A stretch of 64,000 nt of DNA from assembly GCF_904849725.1 (NCBI RefSeq), contig NC_058523.1, positions 345,009,948-345,073,947 of the forward strand, written 5' to 3'. Origin of the DNA: Hordeum vulgare subsp. vulgare. Its lineage: Eukaryota > Streptophyta > Magnoliopsida > Poales > Poaceae. Shown here one piece after another: positions 22,741 to 33,480 of the stretch. Positions within the stretch are counted from its first letter, which is position 1; each line of letters opens with the position of its first letter. Position numbers and translations under genes: made by a program. The notes beneath the pieces are model-generated. The model saw only the letters and a list, made by a program, of their open reading frames with translations, did not search any database and had not been told where the DNA came from.

Positions 22741-24038
22741 TACCACCTAGCTTCACATACCAACAAGAGAAAAGGTTCGTCTATGATTTAAGACATTACT
22801 TTTGGGACGATCCACATCTTTATAAAGAAGGAGTAGCTGGTATTATTAGATGTTGTGTACCTGAGAATGAACATGGACAGATCCTTCACAAGTATCGCTC
22901 CGAGGCCTACGGAGGACACCAGCGGGATATAGAACTTCACACAAAGTATTACAATTTGGTTTTTATTGGCCTACTCTCTTCAAGGATGCTCGTAAGTTTG
23001 TCTTGTCTTGTGATGAATGTCAAACAATTGGTAATATTAGTAGATCTCAGGAATTCCCTATGAATTACTCTCTTGTTATAGAACCATTTGACGTTTGGGG
23101 TTTTGATTATATTGGACCTTTTCCTAAATCCAACGGGTATACTCACACTCTAGTTGCTCTTGATTATGTTACTAAGTGGGTAGAAGCTATTCCAACTAGT
23201 AGTGTTGATCATAACACTTCTATGAAAATGTTGAAAGAAGTTATTTTCCCTAGATTTGGAGTCCCTAGATATTTAATGATTGATGGTGGTTCACACTTTA
23301 TTCATGGTGCTTTCCGTAAATTGCTTGCTAGGTATGATGTTAATCATAGAATTGCATCTCCTTATCATCCTCGGTCTAGTGGGAAAGTAGAATTGAGCAA
23401 TAGAGAAATAAAGTTGATCTTGCAACAGACAGTTAATAGATCTAGAAAGAATTGGTCTAAGAAACTTGATGATGCCCTATGGGCTTATAGAACCGCTTAC
23501 AAAAACCCTATGGGTATGTCTCCATATAAAATGGTTTATGGTAAAGCATGTCACTTACCTTTAGATCTAGAACATAAAGCTTATTGGGCAATCAAATAGC
23601 TTAACTATGCTTTCAAACTTGCTAGTGAGAAGAGGTTATTTGACATTATCTCAATTGATGAATGGAGAACTCGGGCCTATGAGAACGCCTAGTTGTTTAA
23701 AGAAAAAGGTTAAGAGATGGCATGACAGAAGGATACAAAAGCGTGAATTCAATGTAAGTGATCATGTCTTGCTATACAACTCTCGTTAAAGATTTTTTGC
23801 ATGAAAACTTCTCTCTAAATGGGAAGGGCCTTACATTATCGAGGAAGTGTATTGTTCCGGTGCCATCAAGATCAATAACACCGATGCCACAAATCCGAAT
23901 GTGGTAAATGGGCAAAGAATCAAACATTATATCTCACGTACTCCCATAAATGTTGAAACTAATATCATCAATACCATAACCTCGGAAGAGTACATTAGGG
24001 AGACCTATCAGAACGTCTTGGATTCCGAAAAGGAATAG
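22741..24038 (+). pseudogene. pol: Integrase, element E
   Basis: The zinc-binding module and the core are recognisable: [24 protein letters not shown] and [14 protein letters not shown] carry the three acidic core residues. The core ORF is open at 23003-23599 until a TAG near 23597. Frameshifts near 22945 and 23695 and a TAA near 23787 follow. The C-terminal part (23847-24038) keeps INNTDATNPNVVNGQRIKHY and ends at a TAG. At the codon that is TGA in A and J, this copy reads TTT. Function as for the integrase of A, here defective. Confidence 0.88.
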
Positions 24039-24089
24039 GTATGTGCTACGGTAAGAAAACCAACTCCAAAACATTTTCAATGGCAATTT

Positions 24090-24300
24090 TTATCTGTTTT
24101 GGAATATTTCAAAATTTTGGAAAATTTAAAGCAGCCTGAAGCGTGCACAAGGAGGCGACAAGCCAAGGGGCGCGACCTACCCCCTGGTCGCGCCCTGCAG
24201 GCTTGTGGCCACCCTGTGCTCCCTCCGGACTCCATTTTCTTGTGGAATACTCCTCCGAGTCGGCAAAAAAATCATTATATAATCTCCCGAAGGTTTTGAC
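24090..24300 (+). promoter_or_regulatory. LTR-promoter-like leader upstream of extra ORF, element E
   Basis: GACAAGCC...GGGGCGCGACC...GGTCGCGCCC...GGCTTGTGGCC forms a long GC-rich inverted repeat at about 24157-24205, followed by an A-rich tract and ATTATATAATC near 24275. The LTR of E has the same order at about 26735-26825 (CACAAGCC, ACCCCCTGGCC, GGCTTGTGGGC, TATATG). Confidence 0.55.
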
Positions 24301-24365
24301 CTCTGTATCTCGACAATATCTCCTATTTTCATTTTGAGCTATTTTTGTAATAGATTTAGACCAAC

Positions 24366-24890
24366 ATAACGTCTTCAAGTTCTTTTAAGGACAAGTTCTT
24401 TGAGAGGGTCATCAACCCCTATCTTTCAGAGGTGCTGTAACAACCTCAAACCATTGAGATGCATGAGGGGGTGATGCACATCCGTGATGTTAAGGGGCCA
24501 AAGAAGACCGGAAGCGTGGAGACAAGGCTCGAAGCGATGGAGCAACAAGTCTTCAAGTTCCAAGGGATGGTGGAACGAGGACTTAATGACAATCACCTGA
24601 TGATCACGGAGTTTACCCATAAGCACAAGCTAGACGCTAAGGACCTATAGGATCACATTTTCAAGATTTATGAGAAAACCGAGCACCTCCAAGCCTAGAC
24701 TTATAAGCTGCAAAACCAAAAATGTGAGTATGAATATAGATTTAAGAAAATTAGTTTGGCTGTAGGTTTGAGGATCCCGGAGACTAGTTCATCTTTTCAC
24801 GATGGTGCGCCCATGCCTTGGAAGACGGAGGACAAACCTTCAACCTCACCAACAACTCCAGCATCACCACCTCCGAAGGAAGACAACTGA
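24366..24890 (+). pseudogene. Extra ORF downstream of integrase, element E (174 codons, start lost, three stops)
   Basis: One frame is coding-like from 24366 to TGA 24888-24890, with internal TAA near 24437, TAG at 24648 and TAG near 24699. The first codon is ATA where J has ATG. The middle is rich in Glu, Lys, Gln and Leu in a heptad-like pattern (ETRLEAMEQQVFKFQGMVER), suggesting a coiled coil. The end is proline-rich (TPASPPPKEDN). That tail matches the ends of the ORFs at 46553-46966 and 59136-59551, whereas the rest differs. No signal peptide or membrane segment. Function unknown. Confidence 0.6.
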
Positions 24891-26453
24891 ACACATGGGT
24901 ATGGGCACTCCCCTTGGCTTGTGCCAAGCTTGGGGAGGTTCCCCGGTATCGTATCACCATCACACCTTTTTACTTTTTTGTTTTTCTTTGTTCGGTCCTT
25001 TTAGTTATATCTTGATAGTGGAATAAAGTTTTAGTGTGATCTAGTTTTAAGTTTTTCTTTTTGTTCCCCCTTTGTAAGAAAGTCCGAGAGTTATATAATA
25101 AAGAGTAGTTTTAAGTTGAGGGCTTTGCTTTCTTGCTATGATCTAGATAAAAAGAAATAGAAAGAAATATAGAATAAAAGCAAAAGAGCATACATGATGA
25201 CCTTATGGGGACTGATGACTTCATATATAAAAAGTATGTTGATTGAAATTTGTTGTGAGTTGACAAACAAAGCTAATGGTCATTGTTGTAATTAAAAGGA
25301 AGTAATAAAGAAAGAGAGGTTCACATATAAATATATTATCTTAGACATCTTTTATGATTGTGAGCACTTATTAAAATATTACATGCTAAAAGGTTGACGT
25401 TGACAAGGAAGACAACATAATGAGTTATGTTTGCTTATTTCTAAAGAGAATTTATATGGTTGTAGATACTTCAACATGTGTCGCTTGCTTCCACCTCATA
25501 TTAGCGAGAAACTCCCGCACCAAGTAGAGATACTACTTGTGCATCCAAAAACCTTTAACCCAGTTTTGCCTTGAGAGTCCATACCTACCTATGGATTGAG
25601 TAAGATCCTTCAATTAAGTTGTCATCGGTGCAAGCAATAAAAATTTATCCTTAAATATATGTGGTTTATTAGTGCGAGGAAAATAAACTTTATACGAACT
25701 TGTCATATAGAAGAAATAAAAGCGACGAACTGCATAATAAAGTTCTTTATCACAAGGAGCAATATAAAGTGACGTTCTTTTGCATTAAGGGATTGTGCAT
25801 CCAACTACAAAAGCGCATGACAACCTCTGCTTCCCTCTGCGAAGGCCTATCTATTACCTTTACTTTCCAGTACTTAGCTTTATGTAAGAGTCGTGGTGAT
25901 CTTCACCATTTCCTTTATTTCGCCTTTATCTTTTGGCAAGCGTCATGTGTTGGGGAATGATGTAGACAATATATTCACACGGATGTGGGTGATCATGAGT
26001 TATTATTGTTGGCATTACCCTTGAGGTAAATAGTTGGGAGGCAAAACTATAAGCCCCTATCTTTCTCTATGTCCGATTGAAGCTTTGACCTCATAGGTAC
26101 CGCATGAGTGTCAACAATTATGAAAGACTATAAGATGATTGAGTATGTGGATTTGCTTTACACGCTCTTATATTGACTCTTTCCTACGTTCCGATAAATT
26201 GGAATTGCCTCAATGATTGAAATCATAGTTTGTTAGTTCTCAATAGAGTTATTGATGCATATTTTGCCTTGTGAATGAATTGTTACTCTAGTATAAAATA
26301 TTCTATGTCAATTTGTGTTGCTTTTCTAAAGATAATCATGATGCCTTTATGCCTGTATTTTATTTTATCGACACTTCTATCTCTAAACATGTGGGCATAT
26401 TTATTGATCTCGGCTTTCGGTTGAGGACAAGCGAGGTCTAAGCTTGGGGGAGT
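24891..26453 (+). other. 3' UTR of element E with internal and terminal polypurine tracts
   Basis: No coding seen. An internal tract CAAGCTTGGGGAGGTT lies at 24925-24940, just after the extra ORF. Conserved blocks lie at 25579-25594 and 25831-25850. An AGGA hairpin with one mismatch (TCGGTTG-AGGA-CAAGCGA) is at 26417-26434 and the polypurine tract at 26439-26453. Confidence 0.7.
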
Positions 26454-27971
26454 TGATACGTCCATTTTGCATCATGCTTTAATATCAATATTTATTGCAG
26501 TATGGGCTGTTATTACACATTATGGTACAATACTTATGCCTTTTCTCTCTTATTTTACAAGATTTACATGAAGAGGGAGAATGTCGGCAGCAGGAATTCT
26601 GGAGTGGAAAAGGAGCAAATCTTAGAGACCTATTCTGCACAGCTCCAAAAGTCTTGAAAAGTTATGAAGAATTATTTTGGAATATATAAAGAAAATGAGT
26701 GAAAGAAGTACCGGAGGGGACCCACTAGGAGGTCACAAGCCAGGGGGCGCAGCCTACCCCCTGGCCACGCCCTGCAGGCTTGTGGGCCCCCTCGCAGGCC
26801 TCCGGTGCCCATCTTCTGCTATATGAAGGGTTTTGACCTGGAAAAATCATATCAGAGCTTTTGGGACGCGACGCCGCCGTCTCGAGGCAGAACTTCGACA
26901 GAACCAATCAAGAGCTTCGGCAGAGCTATTCCATTGGGGAAACTTCCCTCCCAGAGGGGGAAATCGAAGCCATCGTCATTACCAACGATCCTCTCATTGA
27001 GAGGGGGTCAATCTTCATCAATATCTTCATCAGCACCATGTCCTCTCCAAACCCTAGTTCATCTCTTGTATCCGATCTTTGTCCCAAAACCTCAGATTGG
27101 TACCCGTGGGTTGCTAGTAGTATTCATTACTCCTTGTAGTTGATGCTAGTTGGTTTATTTGGTGGAAGATCATATGTTCAGATCCTTAATGATTATTAAT
27201 ACTCCTCTGATTATGAACATGAATATGCTTTGTGAGTAGTTACGTTTGTTCCTGAGGACATGGGATAAGTCTTGTTATAAGTAATCATGTGAATTTGGTA
27301 TTCGTCGATATTTTCATAAGATATTATGTCTCTCCTCTAGTGGTGTCTTGTGAACGTCTACTACATGACACTTCACCATTATTTGGGCCTAGAGTAAGTC
27401 ATTGGGAAGTAATAGGTAGATGATGGGTTGCTAGAGTGACAGAAGCTTAAATCCTAGTTTATGTGTTGCTTCGTAAGGGGCTAATTTGGATCCACATGTT
27501 TAATGCTATGGTTAGATTTATCTTGATTCATATTTCCTAGTTGTGGATGCTTGCGAGAGAGGTTAATCTGAAGTGGGAGGTTTGACCAAGTAAGGGCAGC
27601 ACCCAAGCACCGGTCCAACTACATATCAAATTATGAAATTAACGAACGCGAATCATATGAGCATGATGAGAACTAGCTTGACATAAATTCCCATGTGTCC
27701 TCGGGAGCGCTTTTCTTTATATAAGAGTTTGACCAGGCTTGTCCTTTGCTACAAAAAGGATTGGGCCACCTTATTGCACCTTTGTTACAATTGTTACTTG
27801 TTACCCATTACAAATTATCTTATCACAAAACTATCTCTCACCGATAACTTTAGTGCTTGTAGAGAATACCTTACTCAAAACCGCTTGTCATTTCCTTCCG
27901 CTCCTCGTTGGGTTCGACACTCTTACTTATCGAAAGGACTACGATACATCCCCTATACTTGTGGGTCATCA
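26454..27971 (+). repeat. 3' LTR of element E (1518 bp)
   Basis: TGATACGTCC...TGTGGGTCATCA, directly after the polypurine tract. TATA-like TATATG at 26820. Highly similar to 17767-19242 with scattered differences. Confidence 0.9.
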
Positions 27972-29501
27972 TGCGACACAGCGGCCGGAGAGGCCGAGTA
28001 TAGACCCGATCCTCCCTGCAGAAAAGGCAAAGAACATGTGCACCCTAGGGACAAATATGACCTATGATATGACTTGGACATTAGAACAGGTCGTAATAGA
28101 TCCATCTACTGATCCAGGAGGTACTCTCCCACTCGATGGGACGGAGAACCTCCTCGAGTCGCCTACAACAATAGAGGTTGAGAACCATACCGTGCTCAAC
28201 CTAAAGCTAAATCTCCGGCACAATATAGCCTAGATCAAAGGCACCGCTCACCCACAGTGCTTCACAGATGAAGTCATGCAACACCAATTCCCGGAAGGGT
28301 TCAAACCCATGAACATAGAACAATACGACGGGATGATAGACCCCGCCGTGTCGATAGAAGATTTCCTTCTCCATATCCATATGGCCAGGGGAAACGATCT
28401 CCATGCCATAAAATACATACCCCTAAAGCTGAAAGGACCGGCACGACACTAGCTAAAAAGCTTACCCGATGACTCCATCGGGAGCTGGGAAGAGCTCAAG
28501 GAGGCTTTCCTGTCTAACTTCCAGGGAACCTATGTTAGGCCGCCAGATTCATCTGACCCGAGCAACGTCGTTGAAAAGGCGGGCGGATCGGCCAGAGAAT
28601 TATCGAATCGGTTCCTAACCAAGAAGAACCAAATTGTGCACTATCCAAATACCGAGGAATACCCTATTTTAGGCACAACATTCGGTACGAATGGTTGCCT
28701 CGCCAGCTCGGCAAGGACAGGCCGAGAACAATGTTCGCCCTCACTTCCCTCATGGCTCGCTTTTGCACGGGCGAAGATAATTGGCTAGCTCGGCGCGACC
28801 ATAATGGGGACGACCCCGGAACCTCTGAAGTTCGGGGCGGAAATAGCAAGCCAAGAAAAAACAAGAACAAACGCCGCCACTGTAACGGTGACGCCAATGA
28901 CACAACAGTAAATGTTGGATCCCGCAGCTGAAAACCTAGACAATGGAATAAACCCTTTAAACAGAACAGGGACGGACCGACTCCATTGGACAAAATTATG
29001 GAACGACCCTGCCAGATCCATGGCATCCGAGACAAGCTCGCCACCCACACCAATTGTAACAGTTGGGTGTTCAAACAAGCCGGCAAGCTAGCCGCCGAGG
29101 AATAGAGCACGAGCCCACAAAGTGAAGACGAGAGGAGCCCCACGGCCCGAAGAATGGGGGCCAAAACAGTTCCCTCCTCAAGGAAAAACCGCGAACATGA
29201 TTTATGTCACTCATATACCAAAGAAGGAGAAGAAGCGAGCCCTTCGGGAGGTATACGCCGTAGAGCCCGTAGCCCCAGAATATAACCCATGGTCGGCTTG
29301 CCCGATCACCTTCGACCACATGGATCATCCGACCAGTATCCGTCATGGAGGGTCAGCCGCCCTCATCCTAGACCCCATTATAGATGGGTACCACCTCACT
29401 AGAGTCCATATGGAGGAAGGAAGTAGCCTTAACCTGATTTACTCACATATGGTGAAAAAGATGGGCATAGACCCATCAAGAATCAAACCAAGTAGCACTA
29501 T
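27972..29501 (+). pseudogene. gag: Gag and start of protease, element X
   Basis: Continues the gag of 15638-16125. Recognisable pieces: RPERPSIDPILPAE, HPQCFTDEVMQHQFPEGF, VSIEDFLLHIHMARGND and GPARH, then a basic stretch KPRKNKNKRR near 28850, and a zinc-knuckle-like CxxH...H...C near 29015-29065 (CQIHG...THTNC). A protease part follows at 29122-29501 with PSIRHGG-like text and MEEGSSLNLIY. In that motif Glu replaces the Asp expected at the catalytic position. Breaks include TAG near 28231 and 28450 and frameshifts near 28690 and 29100. Gag would package element RNA; the copy is dead. The frame continues at 31838 once L is removed. Confidence 0.8.
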
Positions 29502-31837
29502 TGAAAGGACGTGAATGTCGCCTAGAGGGGGGTGAATAGGCGCTTTAAAATAATTACGGTTTAGGCTTGAACAAATGCGGAATAAAACTAACGGTTAATT
29601 TATCAAGCACAAAACCTAAAACAACTACGCTCACCTATGTGCACCAACAACTTATGCTAAGAAAGATTAAACAACTAAGTGATAGCAAGATACATGAGAA
29701 GAAACAATATGGCTATCACAGAGTAAAGTGCATATATAAAGGGTTCGGGTAAGAGCTAACCGAGGCACTTGGAGACGATGATGTATCCCGAAGTTCACAC
29801 CCTTGAGGATGCTAATCTCCGTTGGAGCGGTGTGGAGGCACAATGCTCCCCAAGATGCCACTAAGGCCACCGTAATCTCCTCACGCCCTTGCACAATGCA
29901 AGATGTCATGATTCCACTAAGGGACCCTTGAGGGCAGTCACCGAACTCGTACAAATGGCAACCCTTGGGGGCGGTCACCGGTACCCGTACAAATTGCTGG
30001 GGGCAATCTCCACAACCTAATTGGAGACCCCGACGCTTGCCCGGAGCTTTACACCACAATGATTGAGCTCCGATACACCACCAAGCTTCTAGGACGCCAA
30101 AGCATCCACGAATAACAATATCTAGGGTACTAAGTACCAAACGGTAATAAGCTTCTAAAACTTCACTTACACGTATCACCGTGGAGAACTCAAACCCATG
30201 CACCAAATGCAATGGCAAGAACACACGAAGTGGACAAGTCCCTCACACTCAAATCCCTCCACAACAACAAAAGCTATGGAGAAATATGAGACGAAGAACA
30301 AGGAGCTCACAAAGAACTTCAAGATCAAGATCCAAGGGGTTCCCCTCACATAGAGGAGAAAGTGATTGGTGGAGATGTGGATCTAGATCTCCTCTCTCTT
30401 TTCCCTCAAGAACTAGCAAGAATCATTGGAGGGATTGAGAGTTAGCAAGCTCGAAGAAGGTCAACAATGGAGGAAGGAGATGAGTTGAAGAGATAAGGTT
30501 CAATGGGGAAGAAGACCCCCTTTATAGGTGGGGAAAAAACCAACTGTTATGCTTCACAGCCCGTACAGAGCGGTACTACCACTCATGGGAGCTGTACTAC
30601 CGCTCGGTAGGTAGGTACTACCACTCGGTATGTTCACCAGCCATGCCGAGGCAAAAAGGATGCGCAAACAAAGTCCTACGGAGCGGTACTACCGCTCGTG
30701 GGAGCGGTACTACCAATCGGCACAAGCGATACTACTGCTCGCCATAGAAACTGGCTTAACTTTCGCATACGGACTCCAAATTCAATGAAACCAAGTTTGT
30801 TAGAAAGCTAACGACATGGGCTAAGACAATATTGATAGAAATATCAATAAGAAGAAAGTGAGAGAAGGACCATAAGAAAATGGTGAGAACCCTTCCTCAA
30901 ATAAGACCGATAAAAACTCCCAACATCGAAAACATCATAGAAGATGCATATGGACTCCATTTTCGATGAACTCGAGCTTGTCATAAAGATGACCATAAGC
31001 TCTAAAACTCACAAAGAGAAACACCAAACAAGAACTAAGAAGTATGATGCAAGGATGCAAATGGTTTGAGCTCTCAACGAACGATACGATCAAGCTACTC
31101 ACTTGAAATCCCCCCTTGACAGTACGAAAATCTATCCTAAAATAGAGAACCTATCAAGGGCAAACCTATACCCTGCACCTCGACCACTTGAGCTAGATGA
31201 CAATGATCTTGGCTTCCTCAAGATGGACCACCTTTCTTGATTGTGTTATCTTGATGAATACTAGTTGATTGCTCCCCCATACACACTATGGGTGAGCCGC
31301 TCTTCAGCATATCTTCACAAGTCCATTGCCACCACAATGGACGGCAAGCTTCAAGCATGATATCTTCGTGATGATCCACTTGAACTTGCACACCACAATC
31401 TTGATGACGATCACCACTTGACGTCATCCTCCATGGGTTGTATGAGATCTTCCTCTTGATGCAAGCCCATGGAAACACACCGAACCCCACATAGAACTCT
31501 CACGAAGACCATGGGTTAGTACACAAACACGTAATGGACAATGCTTACCATACCATGGGATCACTTGATTCCTCTCGATACATCTTGTACGCTTTGTGTG
31601 TTGATCATCTTGATTTACTCTTTGTCTCACGATCTTGATCAACCTTGTGTCTCTATGACCATTCTTTGGATAATACCTTGAATACCACTTGGACATCATT
31701 TAAACTCCTTGAACCCAACAAATGGACTTCAAGAAGTGCCTATGGACAAATCCTATAAATATAACTTAAGGCAACCATTAGTCCATAGGAATTGTCATCA
31801 ATTACCAAAACCACATGTGGAGAGATATGCTCTAACA
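29502..31837. mobile_element. Element L: solo-LTR-type insertion in X
   Basis: Begins TGAAAGGACG and ends GCTCTAACA, TG...CA ends, flanked by perfect 5-bp duplications ACTAT (29497-29501 and 31838-31842). Removing it and one ACTAT restores X's frame (...SST then MFKGEIP). At 2336 bp with no internal coding region or second terminal repeat, it is best read as a solo LTR left by recombination. A complete short non-autonomous element is possible. Orientation unknown. No open frame in it resembles a known protein. Confidence 0.75.
30568..30742. repeat. Cluster of palindromic GAGCGGTACTACCGCTC units in L
   Basis: Six degenerate copies of a 17-bp palindrome (arms of 8 bases around a central C) occur near 30568, 30589, 30610, 30681, 30702 and 30725. 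The copy at 30681 is perfect. Confidence 0.75.
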
Positions 31838-32253
31838 ACTATGTTTAAAGGAGAGATTCCACGCGTCGCAGTCTGCTGCTCCGGTACAGTAACACCGGAG
31901 GTTGTGTTCGCTCACCTGACAAATTCCGAAGCGAAGACTTGATCTTCGACCTCGCCCCCTTTCACAGCGGATACCACGCACTGCTCGGCTGCACAGATTT
32001 CGCCCACTTCAATGTTGTGCCTCACTATGACTACATGAAGCTCAAAATGCCCGGACCCAAGGGAGTTATCACCGTCAATGGAAATACAGAGCATTCTCTC
32101 CAGACCGAGGAAAACATAGCCGCCCTGGTAGCTGAATGCCAACACGACAACGAAGCATCAAGCCACAGGCCGGTAACCAAGGCAAGACAAGCAGGAAAGC
32201 GAGCCCGAGTTCAATCAGATCCGCCGAAGACTTCTTCGGCTCAGAGTAAATAG
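31838..32253 (+). pseudogene. Protease C-terminal part, element X
   Basis: Opens in the frame left at 29496 with MFKGEIPRVAVCCSG and PEVVFAHL, breaks by frameshift near 31925, and continues from 31939 as FHSGYHALLGCTDFAHFNVV and MKLKMPGPKGVITVNGNTEH. It ends at TAA 32253. The HALLG segment is the hydrophobic second half of the retropepsin fold. RT should follow in a complete element but does not. Confidence 0.7.
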
Positions 32254-33480
32254 GGATACGCCTCCCACGGCACGGCCCGAACACCTTCAAGGTATGTCCC
32301 GCATAAACACAACTTCATTCTCAAAATACCATGGGCATCCGTGGGAGCTATCCACTAAGGATCATATGTTCGGCTTGACTGAGCTATGGTACAAACATCT
32401 TTGTGAACAAAAAGCGGGGCATCGTGAAGAATTCCCCAAGCGTCAAGCTCATCCACGTCATCATCAGCTTCTCAAGACCCTCTATTCAAGGTCCACTTGC
32501 TAGCAGCAACTTCCTCTAAAGGATATTACCCCCCACCTCTAAACAGAACAATAGAAATAGTGCATCCAAAAACAGGGAGGATGTCAAGCCACTCATGGAA
32601 GGCCACAGGGAAAATAATTCTTTAAAAATATGTAGCTCAAGAAACAATAGTTACCTGTAACAACTGCCTTGGTGCCACGAGTTATAAAAATTCATCGCAC
32701 ACATTATTTATAGACTCTTCTACAGTCTCTTTGTATGCACATGTTTCATACTCATCAGCGCTGACAAGTCAAATTTATTTCACACATGCTAAGTGCGATC
32801 GGGCAATAGACCTAGGGCTTGGAGGATAATACCGCCCCGAGCACTACCCCATCACTACTTTTTAAATGTCCAGTTTCTCAGATTTTGCTTTATATGTGTC
32901 AGCTCTGAATTATGTCTTGGGTCTATAGTTGGGTTGTACCGCTCCTGTGCTTACCCCCTTGCATTCTTCTAGTTAGGCTAAAGGGGTAAAGAGAGAACCA
33001 TTGTGATTGTATTACCAGCTAGTCTGGCTAAAAACACCTGAGTAGAGAAAGCCAAAAATTGATCGTCATAATAGGCGCAAACTGGACTGCAACCGGAGCT
33101 CAAATACAAAAACCGATGGAGCTTATTCCATGTTATATGGGGGGTTCACACCTTCCCAGACCCTATGGTAGCTATTTTGAAATTCAGTTTATCCGATTAT
33201 CACAAAAAGGAGGGGGCTGACTATGTGAAAGACATAAAGCCGCATAGTCTTATTGACTCGTTTCCTTCACACACTACCACCTTCGGGTACCAATACATCG
33301 GCTAAGGGTACTAGTGTGGACGTTGAAACACCCCAAGTGGTCTCTACATGGGGGCTGAAGACAACGACTGGTACCTTTCAGATTGAACAACCAAAGTCAG
33401 GAGTCAAAATAATACAAAGTACATTTCTTTCAATACTAGCATTATAGAAATAAATTGTTCGGAGGCACATGACAATACAT
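32254..33480 (+). other. Non-coding region of X where pol would be expected
   Basis: No RT, RNase H or integrase similarity seen in any frame. AT-rich 3'-UTR-like sequence leads directly to the end of the antisense ORF. Either pol was deleted from this copy or the subfamily never carried it. Confidence 0.55.

Larger units (their letters stand above)
17767..27971 (+). mobile_element. Element E: full-length Athila-like element sharing its 5' LTR with D
   Basis: LTR 17767-19242, primer site, gag, protease, RT, RNase H, integrase, extra ORF, 3' UTR, polypurine tract, LTR 26454-27971. All coding parts are broken. The outer flanks of the D/E array, GTAGC (16121-16125) and TGCGA (27972-27976), do not match, although element X continues on both sides. 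This is expected for an array made by unequal recombination. E is more diverged from A and J than these are from each other. Confidence 0.9.

Noticed and set aside
29667..30224. 185-aa open frame on the minus strand in element L
   Set aside because: No recognisable domain, no start context or conservation evidence, and it lies inside a solo-LTR-type sequence.
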